DNA from: Scalesia atractyloides
Lineage: Eukaryota; Streptophyta; Magnoliopsida; Asterales; Asteraceae
Length of the DNA: 64,000 nt
Assembly: GCA_947069175.1 (NCBI GenBank)
Contig: CAMTDV010000023.1
Coordinates: forward strand, 89,402,240 to 89,466,239
Reading direction: 5' to 3'
A program made the position numbers and the translations under genes. Shown here in pieces: positions 34,125 through 45,826 of this stretch; within the stretch, counting starts at the first letter, position 1; every line of letters starts with the position of its first letter. The notes under the pieces were generated by a model that was not told the DNA's origin, did not search any database, and was given only the letters and a program-made list of their open reading frames with translations.

Positions 34125-36303
34125 CAACACCCCACCCATAACTCGGGTGATTATGTACAATTGATACACTTAGAGCATAACCAAACTAAACTTTCATTAA
34201 AACTTATAATTGTCTGAGTACATAACATTATCTATTTACAAACTTTTAACACTAAGAACTCATTGGTCTTTTAAGCTCAACAACTGCCAAGTAGTTTCAA
34301 TAGCTGTCTCACTGATTACTGATTACCTGAGATAATATACTCAAAATGATATCATTTATATGCTGGTGAGCTCATGTTATACAATTTAAAAATAATCACA
34401 TTATCAGTTATGCATACACAATATGGGTAATGGCTACTGTACTAGCTATCCCATAACCACTATACAACTGACACACTGATCCCCAGTGGTGTCACCACAA
34501 CCATCATGTAAGTATGGAATCTGTTACTAAGCCCATGGTGGCTCGATTTCAGCTTTCGTAACGTATCCATTAGCATACAAGGATCCTTTACACCCCCACA
34601 GATATACATATATTGCAGCATTCTCGGTTATTACAGTTTAGATACAACAAGTATACTATCACGGTTTTTATAAACAAACATGATAGCTCAATTGTTTAAG
34701 GGTCGCTTAACAGCTGCTATTACGATCGAGTAATATCTCATGTCCTGACACAATTACATAATCCTAGGTTAGGTAATAGTACACCTAACTAGTCATTATT
34801 ATGGTTAGATATTGGTTAACATTGCCTTGTTTAACCATGATTTACCAGTTCATGCCTAACTAAGGCTAGACTACCCACTATCGGCCCTGCCAATAACCCT
34901 AATACCTAAAAATAATAATACTAACACTATTAATAATAGAAATATTAATAGGAATAATAATACTAATATTAATAAACTAGACATAAACTTAAATGAGGAA
35001 ATACCTTAAAACTATCTATGACAAGCTAATGTAGAGTCTCTCATACTCGAGCTCCAAAATCGACTACTAACAACACCTAATGAGGTATTAAGAACTTGGG
35101 ATTCTCTTTATACTAGATCCTACCAAGAAAACTTATTTTCTAAACTTCGCCTATGTGTTTCTATCTATAAGATGAGGAAGCTGCTTGATGTTGCTCACTA
35201 GATCGGTGTGGGATCAGGGCCATCCAACTCATGTCGTTGCCCAAGGCCCAAAATTTCCAAAGGGCTCGAAAGTTTTATAAGCTTATATTATATATAATAT
35301 ATATATAGTAAAGTAGGGGAAAATTACAAGCCTTTTTAGGGGAAAATTAAAAAATTAGCCATTAACCTGAACCACTTTCAAAATTGGCCACCTTCTGCGC
35401 CTTTGTAGGGACGCATCACAGTACCCAAGGCACTGGAGGCTTAGGTGAATATAAGCAACACACGTGGCACTGTAACGCCTGATGCATCGGCCGACGCATG
35501 GTAGACGGCTCAGCCGCATGAGCTTGAATGGCTTAGACGGCTCGATTCTTGTGGCTTAGACGGCTAGGCTTCAGGCTTAGATGCATGGGAGACAGGCTAT
35601 TTTTTTTCTTAGTATTGTTTTATTATGTTTTGTACCCTATATATACCCAATTTTGGGAACGTTTTGTAAGGCCCTTTAAAAAAAAGAAAAGAAAAGAAAA
35701 TTAGCTTTCCATTCATCATAATAGGTACATAAAAAAAACGTTAGCTTGCCATTCATCGGAATAGTTACAACATGACGTTTTTCTTTAAATTTGGAGGTAT
35801 CCAGGGATAGCGTTACATGGAACAGAAGATGGAATAGATGTTTTATGTATACAATATCATGTATATTTTCTCTCTAGGAGGTTCACCTCTCGGTCCTACT
35901 TGACAAAGGTAGAATACATGGTTTCTCCTCCGGTGTGTTACCGTTCATGCTCCTTGACAAAGATGGAATACAAATCTTTAACGTTTCCTAATCTTTAATT
36001 GTATTGTTATATTGTGTTATAATATTTATTTTATGGATTGTAATGTGTATATGTATATTGTATAGGGAAATTTAGTACATTTTTCCATGTATTTTTCTAT
36101 TTAGTGAAATCTGACATAACAATATAAAATGAATAAATTTTAATATGTTAAACGTCATCTACTAATAAAATGAACATATTTCACGAGAACAGTCATGTTA
36201 CAGAATTTTTGCATTCGATACATGGGTTAAGGTTAATAAATAAAGATAGATACCACATATATTAAAGCTTAAAATAATACACACACATACATAAAACATA
36301 CAT
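34123..36303. other. LTR-like sequence (start TGCAACACCCC) and other repeat debris
   Basis: TGCAACACCCCACCC at 34123 looks like the edge of a gypsy-type LTR. The matching end was not found. 35214-35290 (cagggccatccaac ... gcccaaggcccaaaattt) resembles the end of a TIR element similar to one near 50700. At 35490-35600 the phrase 'cttagacggct' repeats. No gene recognised. Confidence 0.4.
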
Positions 36304-39300
36304 TGTCACACCCTCAAATTCCACTTGCGAGTATTTACCGCGAGTAGCGTAATTGTAATACCTCGTAAAATCGTGTCCAATATAGTGACACGTGTTGTAT
36401 TTTTATTTTATTCTATTAAAGACTAATAGAGACTAAAGGTGTCAACATGCTCAAACAGAGCCTCTGAGTGACCTTCTGATGTCAGCATGCATAAACTTAG
36501 CCTTTAAGTCAACATGCTTAAACTTAGCCTCATGACGTGACTGATATTGTCAACATGCTTAAACTTGGCCTCTGAGTGACTGATATGTCAACATGCCCAG
36601 CCTCTCAGTAACATCAGAGTCAACATGCTTATAGTGGGCCTCTGAGTTATCCTTTACAAAGTCCTAACTCTCATGTGTCCCATTTATTGGACGAGAGGGA
36701 TTAAATCCGTAATTATATGAAAGTTGGATAAAAGAGGGGTTAAAAGTGTCAACATGTTAATTTACACCTCTGAGTGACCTTTTAACGAACCGAGAGCTCG
36801 ATAATGTCCGGGCATAATCCCGGTACGCCAAATATTGGCTACGGAGGGCTAAATACGCTAAAAAGGTGTTTTGGAAGGTTTTATAAGTTGAGGGGCTAAA
36901 TTTGTCAAATTTTGAAACTGGCCACGGGGCGCTCGTGGGGCGCGAGAGGCAACGCCCTGGCCTCTCGCGGGGCGCGAGAGGCCTGTGTCTGCAGAATTTT
37001 TGCTTAGCCTCCACACATGTTGCCAAAAACCATTGTTTCGAAACCATAGACTTTCAAATAGCTATGCCACGTTTTAGGACACTTGTAAGCTCCCTCTAAC
37101 ACCCCTTAACGCCTGGTATCACCTCCTTCAAACTCTCCAACCATAAATAGGTGCAAAGGTTCACCCTTTGAACTTGCACCTTTCTCATTCACAACTCTAT
37201 CTCCCTCCTCTGGAAGTTCCTAACTGAAAGGAGCATCCAACTTAGTTCTATTGCATCCTAGGAATCACTTGTAAGTGTTCCTTCCTCTTGCATTTTCGTT
37301 TATAGGCTTTTATAGCCAAAAGTCAAGCGTTTTACGGAAAAAGCCTTGACTTTCGGTTAAGACCATTATGGTCCAACCATTGTTCGTAACGAACATGGCT
37401 AAGTGATTATATAAAGGGCACCTCCTGAAGATCACGTTTGCTAGACCAATTGACGGGTCAAAGTTATTAGATTAAAAAGTCAAGCATGCCATTTTTCGGA
37501 AATATTATAATTTGAGCTTATAAATGTTATAAAACATGTTTAACACTTAAACAAGTTGGTAATAATTGTTAGAACATGTAAGAACATGTTCTGCTCGTCA
37601 ATTTCAGTTCTAAGGTCGGTTCGCAACCGAAAGTCGCGATGTTTGACTTCTTCTTTTACTTTCGATTCTGATCCGATTTAGATTAGTTAGCTACTGATAT
37701 AAGGTTGCATTATGATCGTAATATAATGTAGCATAACCCTCTGAGGTTATATTACATGATCATATCTGGGTTTATGCACAAGTTCCGTATTTATATCATT
37801 TTAACTAAAATGTCCTTTTTACATAAAAAGATGTTTAAATAATAATGAAGTTGATAATGAGTTTCCTATTGATGTAATATTGTAAGTATGATTATTTGGA
37901 TGTTAAATCAGATTATAAACTGAGTTTATGAACAAGTCCTTGTATTATGTCGATAAATGACGATAAAGCCCTTAAGGCTCATAAAATGGTTTTAATCATA
38001 CCTTTCAAAGTAAATCTTTTACCTAATGATATGTTATATTAAAGAACATATCTAAGACATATTAACCTGACCTTAACATCAGTTTTCATTAAATATCGCA
38101 CAAATCGTCATTTTACGACATAAGCGCCGTTCCGGCGCATAGTATGGTCTAAACCATATTTATCAACCAAGACTTGTTACCTACTGATTTTAAATATTTT
38201 TTACAGTAGGTATATGATACGAACTCAGAATCCCAGATAATTTATAAAATTATGTTTAAAATGACCAAAATGCCCTTTCGGTGCATAGTTTGGTCATAAA
38301 TGATAAATTACACATGTTATCCTGTTCCTACTTATATTATATCATAAATTAATTATTTTTCCAGAATACTTATGATCATAACATTAAAATATATTCAAGT
38401 TCCTTTTATACGGTATATAATTACCGAAATGCCGTTATGAGGCATAGTTTGATTTTAAAACATTATCGGGCATATAAGTTGATATCTTACTGATATTACA
38501 ACTTATTTAAAGAATAATGGCATATAGAACTTGTCCATGACTTATCCGATTACCCGATATCGCTAATATGCGTACGGTTAAGTATATGTAACTAGTTTAC
38601 GGAAATTAACCGAAACGGGTCTAACTTTGTCATTTAAGTCTCAAAATCCAGAATGTTTATAGTTTATCCATATTACACAAGTCAAGGTACTTGTTAGGAT
38701 TAAACTACATTCTATCCGATCATCGTTTAATCTAGCGTTATACGTATTGATCATGTACGCTACTCGATCTAAGTCTGTGACTTAAAGAAGACCGTTAGTA
38801 TTTAATTGGTTAGCTTATACCATAATCTAGACTAGAGACTTGCCGGTAAATGCTATCTGTACTTAGTACTTTTGAATACGCCTGAGTTATTAAATCTTGC
38901 GTTTAAACGAAGACTAGCTCAGGTAAATACTCTCGACTTATTTCCCCTATACGGGCTTGGGTTACGGTAAAATATTACTGCTAGGTCGGAAATGGAAACA
39001 ATCGAATGCCGGATTGTGGCTAGTAAATTAGCATATTCCGTTTTAATCAGTTTTGTTTGATAACTTAAACATCAGGGGTTAACTACCGTGTCCTGGATAT
39101 CCTCGGCTCATTACACTAGATAATGGCCACGACCTTAGCGCGGGTGTAGGCATACACCCGATAGACACTCAAACTGCATTACCTACAAGGTTGGGGGAAC
39201 AACTCCTTCGTGAGTTCAAAGTGGTGAGTACGTTCATCATGTCTCGGTCTCCGTATTGGGCCCTATATATATGTACAAACATATGAATCTGTTAACAAGG

Positions 39301-39743
39301 TTGCAAGGCCAACTTTCCTAAGTTATAAAAGATTTTGTGCCAACGTGCACTTAAAACATTTTCAAATGTTTTCAAAATGAGTCAGTTGGGTGCATTTACC
39401 AGCGAAAGGTGACATATTTTCAAAAGACTAAGCTTGCATATACAATAGGAAAATAGGCTAGAAGTGCTCGGTAGTGATAAGAGGATCTTGCAAATCCAAG
39501 ATCTGCCCAAAGTCTGTTTTACATTCTTTTTGTACAATTTGCGATCCTCCTGTGGATCTTCCATTACGAGCCGTCTGTATATTATTTTGTATTTTGAACA
39601 TTTGGTTTGTAACAGTAATTTTACTCCAAGACTTCCGTTTTGCTGTGTTTAATTGTCTATGATGTTATCAACTTACGTCACGTGACGTTCCCCACCGGGG
39701 CCTATCGGTGTTCGGATTGGCTGTGGAAAGCCGGGGTGTGACA
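36304..39743 (+). mobile_element. Large gypsy-type LTR, probably solo (3.4 kb)
   Basis: Starts TGTCACACCCTC and ends CCGGGGTGTGACA, the usual ends of plant gypsy LTRs. A TATA box (accataaatagg, about 37140) sits a third of the way in. No coding domain is present. No 5-bp target duplication is visible (tacat before, gtgat after), so it may be a recombined LTR rather than a clean solo LTR. Confidence 0.6.
36438..36650. repeat. Degenerate tandem repeats in the 3.4-kb LTR
   Basis: 'gtcaacatgcttaaactt(a/g)gcctctgagtgac' and shorter variants recur about six times at intervals of roughly 30-40 bp in the upstream (U3-like) part. A further partial copy lies near 36748. Confidence 0.75.
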
Positions 39744-40642
39744 GTGATAAACTAGGATCCAAGACACTAGTCATATAGAACGTCCTCTATATGAGTTTTA
39801 AAAAATTTTCCTGTTTGCTCATTCATGTGAAAATACTGTTTATACAACTGAGTTGCGAAAGCGTAAATAATTACAAAATGAAATAGCTAATGTAAAAAAA
39901 TTTCGGTCTTAATGTTTGATGAAATCAATGCGACTCCATAATGCATCCTAATCCTGATGTGTGAAACCTTAACAACCTAAGAAAAACATAAAAGAACAAG
40001 TGTCAACACATAATAATGAGTGAGTTCATATGTTTTGTTCACAGATATAAAACAATTCATTGTTTCAATTGTTTACAGTAGTGATTAGCAGTTTCTTGTT
40101 ATATTTGTAGGTAGCTAACCTATACGCTATGTCACTAAGCGTTAGCAACCGAAGCTGGCTGTTTATGTGTTGTTGCCTTTGATTTCCAGGTATATCACTG
40201 ACCATGGGATGTGATAGACAAATTTAACACCCGTTCGACCATTACCGGTCGAGTTAGCATGACTAACTCAGGTGAGGCCTGTCGGGCCTAGTAGTACTAC
40301 TCAAAATTCTCTTGCTATAATCCAATATTAAGGCCCGAGACGAAAGACTTCCTATGACAGTGTGCACTTTCATGACCATAACTAATATATAAAAACCCTA
40401 ATACTTGTGATGTTACTTTACCGTAACGTTATGACATTACTTTACCGTACTGTAGTGTAACATCCGTCGAAAAACGGGTTTTCAAAACCCGCTTCGTTTA
40501 TTAATCGAATATCCAGTTAAAATTTTCGTTGCTTATTTAATGCCCAAATTAATTTTAAATGATACATAATTAATAAATAAATTAGAATTTAAAATCTATA
40601 ATTAAAAATTAATAATAAATAAGGAATAAAAAAATAAAAGGA

Positions 40643-40710
40643 GGCGCCGGGTTTCGAACCCAGGTCACCCGCTTCAACAAACGCACAACACACCGCTTCG
40701 CCACTTGCCT
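40643..40710 (-). other. tRNA-like module B1 (antisense)
   Basis: Minus strand: A-box-like TGGCGAAGCGGTG and T-arm CTGGG-TTCGAAA-CCCGG (all five pairs formable, one wobble). It corresponds to A1 but has a shorter variable region. Confidence 0.65.
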
Positions 40711-41437
40711 TTTTGTGAATATTACGAAAACAAATAATATTTAAGATGAAATCCGGATTCAAACCAGAAACAGCCGCGCGAAGCCGCCGGCTATCATCAA
40801 AGAAACCGGATTTCCTCGTCAATCCTCGAATGTAACCGATAGACTCAATCAAGGAGTCAACAATCCCCAATCGGTTATGCAATCAGTTAGGCAATTACAT
40901 CTTGACCGAACTTTTGAAACCGAAATCATGTGTTGATAACGGGCACTATAAATATCGATGCATCTCATCTCAATTGCACTCGCATACTGTCTCAAAACAT
41001 TACTCAAACTGCTCTCGAACCTTCGGCTCAACTCTCTGCTCAATCTGCAAGTCGCCGGAAATTACTGAAACTGCCGGAGTTAGTCACCGGAAAACCGAAC
41101 CCATTTCATTTCTTCTGCTTTACTCTAAAATAAGACTCCTAGAGCTCAAATCGAAAACACCGCACTCACCTCAAACTTCCTGTAGATCCTCTGTCGCGAG
41201 TTACACTTCGCCGGAATTTCTTTCAGTCACCGGAACTTCATCGGAGATCACAACTGTTCGGTACAACATCCTTAATTCCTTTTCTGTTTAAATTATTTTC
41301 GTTATCAGTAATAATCAATCAATTAATTCAATAAGAATGATTGATTTAAACAGTCGGGTTGATTCCCGGGTTTCATAAAAACGAAGAAGATGAACAGCGA
41401 GTAGGTTATAAGTATAATTAAAAATGGGATTTGTATC

Positions 41438-41508
41438 GGGTTAAACACACAGTCCAGTGGTGGACTGTGTGCATTTGAAACGCAAAGATACCGAGTTCGA
41501 GTCCCATA
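41438..41508 (+). other. tRNA-like module B2
   Basis: Perfect stem CACACAGTCC / GGACTGTGTG (41446-41455, 41462-41471) with loop AGTGGT, then B box GAGTTCGAGTCCC. It corresponds to A2. Confidence 0.7.
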
Positions 41509-41602
41509 CATAATGCTGAATCCTTTATATTAACCGAGCATTTTTATAACGTAAAACAAAACATATAATACCTAAATATAATTAAAATCAGTATTTTAAC
41601 CA

Positions 41603-41670
41603 GGTTAGACATACAGTCCAGCGGTGGACTGTGTGCAAAGTTAAACCACAGGTCCCGAGTTTGAATCCTG
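41603..41670 (+). other. tRNA-like module B3
   Basis: Stem ACAGTCC / GGACTGT around loop AGCGGT, then a decayed B box GAGTTTGAATCC. It starts 165 nt after B2 and corresponds to A3. Confidence 0.65.
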
Positions 41671-41771
41671 CTTCTGTAACCGGTTCTGGCAATTATCAAA
41701 GCTTTTTAAATAGAGATAGAAATGAATTAATCGAATTAATATATAAATATAATTAAAATCAGATTTATTTC

Positions 41772-41848
41772 GGGTTAGACACGTAGCTCAGTTGGTAGAG
41801 CTGCATGCACGCGTACGGGAGGTCACAAGTTCGAACCTCACTCAGCGC
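41772..41848 (+). other. tRNA-like module B4 (Lys-like)
   Basis: TAGCTCAGTTGG is identical to A4; the stem has one mismatch (GCGTG to GCATG); the B box reads AGTTCGAACCTC. It starts 169 nt after B3. Confidence 0.7.
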
Positions 41849-42330
41849 ACATAATTAACACGGTCCGACCGGTCAACGGTCAACGGTCAAAAAGTCAAAA
41901 TTTTTATTTTCTTTTTATTTATTTATTTTATTAAAAATCAATTAAAAACACTTAAAAATAATATTTTTGAAGTTACAAAATTTCCTTAAACTCACAAAAA
42001 TAAATCTAACAATCCCATTAAGAACACTAATTAAAAATATTAATCTCAAATAAAAGTTTATTTATTTATCGAATTATTATGTTATTATTTAGGTTAGTTT
42101 CTCTCGTGGTTAAATCCAAATTCATGCGCATTCATCATCAATCCAAGAAACGCACCCACTGTGAGTGAATTCTTACAAATTCCCCTTTTTATTCATGTTT
42201 TGGGGTGTATCATGTGTCGCTTAAATTAATTCGCTTATTCAAACTCGTGCTATTACCATTATATGATCTAAACTTATAATGTAAATATTGTTTGTTGTAA
42301 TGTGTTTACATTTAGTCAAGTTGCGTGCAA

Positions 42331-42450
42331 ATCAATTCATTAGGCCCATCAGTTCCTCGTTGGAGACGGGTTGAACAACGCGTGCCTCAAAATCATTCAT
42401 TAGGCCCATCAGTTCCTCGTGGGAGACGAGTTGAACATCGCGTGCCTCAA
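42331..42450. repeat. Tandem cassette in LTR-B (60-bp unit x 2)
   Basis: Exact 60-bp periodicity: 'cattaggcccatcagttcct' at both copies and 'cgcgtgcctcaaaatca' at each unit end, with few differences. It sits where LTR-A carries an unrelated 124-bp cassette. Confidence 0.85.
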
Positions 42451-44669
42451 AATCAATCATTTGGTGTATGTGTGTGCAATAATTAATATTATGTGTTTTG
42501 TGATTAAATTTTCATCTACGTTTACTCATATGTGGTTATGCACTTTATTTTAAAATCGATACAATAAACACGTTTAAATGTTTTTCATAGGATTCACTCG
42601 CCAACTTTTTGTTGACCCAAAAACCCTATTTTTACACATGATACAGGTGGACAGGTTGAAGCAAGGATCACATAGGAAATTGCCTTAGAAGAAAAATAAT
42701 GAAGTCTTGAAAAATGTATAGAACATGTTGTACTAGTAAGATTGATTGTAATGATTCTCCTTTAAAAAGAAATAATAAATATGGAACTTTATAATAAATG
42801 TCATGAGCTTTGATGAAAACCCAATCATGTCCCGACTACCATTTCCGCTGCGGGTCAGGGTGTGACATGTAGCACATGCTTTCTCCCCCTATGTTTTCGT
42901 AAAAGTTAAAAGAGTAGGGGCCATCAACTCACCTTAGATTTGCTCTGCTAGAATTTAGTCACTAGAGTTAAGTGTGGTTAACCACGTCCTGATATGGTTA
43001 TCGTTTTATCGTTAGTTAATATCCACATAAGTCACATTGATTCTACACGTATACTACCAGATAATATGCATACATGTTGATACTTCGTTGTTTGTTCGTG
43101 TGGTTGCATGCATGTGTACTACTCATAACATGTAATATGTTCAATGATGTTCACTTAGATATCACATAGCAATTAACACTTTGTAGCAACAACAAATGCA
43201 TTTATAAACATTAACATCAAGTTTCGGCGACCTCAGCTCAACGTCCGTTGTTGAGTTGTTTTCGTGATTTTCGTTTAAAATAGTAAATAGACCAGAAAAA
43301 TTACAAACAATTTATGAGACATGTCATTAGGTCCGAAAAGGTTGGTATAATTTTCTAAAATTCTAATTGTTCACAAAGGAACCACCAAAAATCATTTAGC
43401 ACATAAAGGGCAATTTTGTCACATTCTGTAGACGGTTTACGATATATTTTATAAAAAAATGCTCGTTAATCCAATTGCCGAAATTCCAGTTGGAGAATAT
43501 TTTAACCTATTACGCTATCTACTGTAAAAATTTCAAGTATTAACTCCAACCATAAACCGGGTTATGACTTTTGTAACAGGCTACAATTTCTGTAGAAAAA
43601 TGCAGCTTTTACCTATGTTTCCGTTTTAATCTTTTGACTGACCTAAACTTGTCAAAAAATTATGACTCCACTTGGTTTGAAAGCTATTTCATTGAAATTC
43701 GATTTAGACTTAAGAACGACTCGTTTTTGTTATGTTTTGACCTCGTTACAGCCAATGCAAGTCAGCTGTAAAAATCTGCGAAGAAGCTGTTTGTAATCAG
43801 ATCTCATAAAAACATGTTCACGATCGTGTTAGCATACTTTTCGACTACCAAAATGTGTATAACACTATGTAGACCATTCAAATCATCAAGTTATCATCAA
43901 GTCCTGTTATAAATCAAAACCCTAGCATACATGCATATAAATACGAAACATAACCGACAAACTTTATAACCATAACGATTCTTGGTTCTAGTAAACTCTA
44001 GGTTTCAATCATCAAGTAACATCAAAACGCAACCATGATTCACGTATAAACAAAAATTCTAACAAGAGTAAGATATAATACCGAGATTGTGATAAGCTCG
44101 ATAAAACTGAAAGAATTGAGAGCTTTGTGATGAATCGTCGTTCAGAGGGAAAGAATGAGATGCGGGTTCTAGTAAAGGCAATTAAGGTTTGCATGTTATG
44201 AATATATATAACATAAAAGCCCAAAGATTCCTAATTTGAGTGTTTTCAGATTTGTGTATAACACTAGAAGGTCTGAGTTTAGGGTTTAGGGTTGGGTGTT
44301 TCGAATTTAGGGGAAAGATTAGGGATATTCCGAATTTTTGAGGGGTTTAGGAGTGGTCCGAATTTGTAATGTTAGTTTTCATTAATTACACAATAAGTCC
44401 CTCGGTTATATACTTTATAAATCTTGCGTAGAAAGTTAGCATTTAACTTCAAGCGTATAAACGAAACTAGTCCCACTAATTTATGTCAGTTCACGTGTTA
44501 TAATCTACACGTGTAATGTGAATGCATGTGCATATGTGCTAGTAAATCGTAAAGATTTAACGAAGAAAGTTAACGGTAACAACCTGAAAATGAGAGTTGT
44601 CGCATCATCACCAAGTTGATAGAACTTTTGTCCTGAAAATTTACTAATGTAGGGTAATAATGGACAGAC

Positions 44670-44895
44670 TCGTGTGTGATCTAGTAATTCCCCGAATTAC
44701 TGCTACGTGAATTTTTGTGTTCAAACTTGTGTAATGCTTAATGCACTTAATTAATTCCAATTAAGTGTGTGGTCGAGTAATTCCCCGAATTAATGCCACG
44801 TCCTGTAATTCCCCGAATTACTGCTACGTGAATGCTTCTTTTTGTACTTGTGTAATGTTTAATGCACTTAATTAATTTCAATTAAGTGTAATGCG
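44670..44895. repeat. Tandem repeats inside the minus-strand solo LTR
   Basis: 'gtaattccccgaattactgc' occurs twice, with a third variant (gagtaattccccgaattaatgcc), together with 'aatgcacttaattaatt(c/t)ca' twice. The result is a complex repeat of about 110 bp. Confidence 0.75.
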
Positions 44896-44967
44896 TGACT
44901 GAATGATCATGAAAAAAGAGTTTACGAGAGTAATTTATAATCTGAAATTGTCGGATGTCACATAAAC

Positions 44968-45334
44968 ACTAATACTGATTAATGAAAGTTAAACCAATGG
45001 GGGCGTCTTCTCATAATCCTCCATGTATCAACATAATCAAAGGTGTTTTCATAAATACGTTGGTAAGCACTCAAGGCCACAGTGATAGCCCCGTCCTCCC
45101 CACCAAATACATCATCTATGTTGACAGCCTCCTCAAAAAGAATCTCAAAGTCTATTCTTTAGCCAAATTGTCATAAGCTTTGAGCGAATACATGAGAGAA
45201 GTTTCGCCAAGGCTGGTCATAAATTCATGAAACACTCCCTCGACTAATTGAATAGACGGCCCATGCCTTCTATTTGCACAAGCAACCCAAGCTCTCGTTA
45301 GAAGCCTTCCCTCTTCATTGTTCCGATTGTCCAT
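44968..45334 (-). pseudogene. Plant transposon-associated ORF remnant (GST-T3-like/NAM-associated type)
   Basis: The reading frame from 45334 gives RLLTRAWVACANRRHGPSIQ. After a frame change it continues IDDVFGGEDGAITVALSAYQ and FDYVDTWRIMRRRPHWFN. The layout (an xLxxAWVxxS-like start, then a 'xxHWxxxRxxPxW' end) recalls the Myb/NAM-associated accessory proteins of plant DNA transposons, often misnamed glutathione S-transferase T3-like. At least one frameshift. Recognition is weak. Confidence 0.35.
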
Positions 45335-45826
45335 GTTGTTGAAAGAGTGCTAAATTAAATGTAGTGCCATGTATTTACAGTGAAGATTTACACATGTTTA
45401 GTATGATGAATATGTTATATTTTTTAATATTAATTTATATAACTTTTTGTAATGATATGAACGCTTCTCATAATTTATATAAATTATAAAAATTACTTAA
45501 TTACATAGATTAGTTAAATAATTTTCTAGACCAATTAGAAAAAACACTAGAATTAAAAATCCCAAGTGATACAAGAGAAAAGTATTCTGAATACATAATC
45601 TCGAAAGTCTGATAGATCAACTTCTACAGTTGTATAAACTTCTACAGTTGTAGTTTCTTTTATGGAAAAATCTCTTTCTTTGAAACATGCTGGGAAGAAG
45701 TTTGTTACACTATTAGCTCTAAACAACTGTCACAATGATAGCCATACGTTTTATACCGACTACGGTGTAGAGGAGTGGGATCCTATCCTAGGGAAATGAT
45801 TCGGTTGTTTGCTCGAGGACGACCCG

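Larger units (their letters stand above)
40456..42867 (+). mobile_element. LTR-B: second copy of the tRNA-module-bearing solo LTR
   Basis: 2412 bp, starts TGTAACATCCGTCG and ends TCAGGGTGTGACA, with perfect duplication TGTAG (40451-40455 and 42868-42872). It is colinear with LTR-A (27157-29864) over most of its length but clearly diverged. It keeps the TATA box (cactataaatatcg, about 40944), all four tRNA-like modules and the end (tttccgctgcgggtc). It is inserted in another solo LTR and is therefore the younger of the two. Confidence 0.88.
39753..44962 (-). mobile_element. Solo gypsy-type LTR (about 2.8 kb) split by LTR-B
   Basis: On the minus strand it starts TGTGACATCCGACAATTTC at 44962. 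At the other end the plus strand reads TAGGATCC, so the expected terminal CA is TA. TAAAC flanks both sides (39748-39752 and 44963-44967). A TATA-like run (ttatatatattc, minus) lies near 44200. LTR-B interrupts it. No coding sequence. Confidence 0.65.

Noticed and set aside
36757..37099. Overlapping frames at the GC-rich 'ggggcgcgagagg' stretch as coding
   Set aside because: It lies in the LTR just upstream of its TATA box; the repeated gcgcgagaggc words explain the open frames.
36304..39743. Clean solo LTR with target duplication
   Set aside because: The LTR ends are good but tacat and gtgat on the two sides do not match, so no duplication is claimed.
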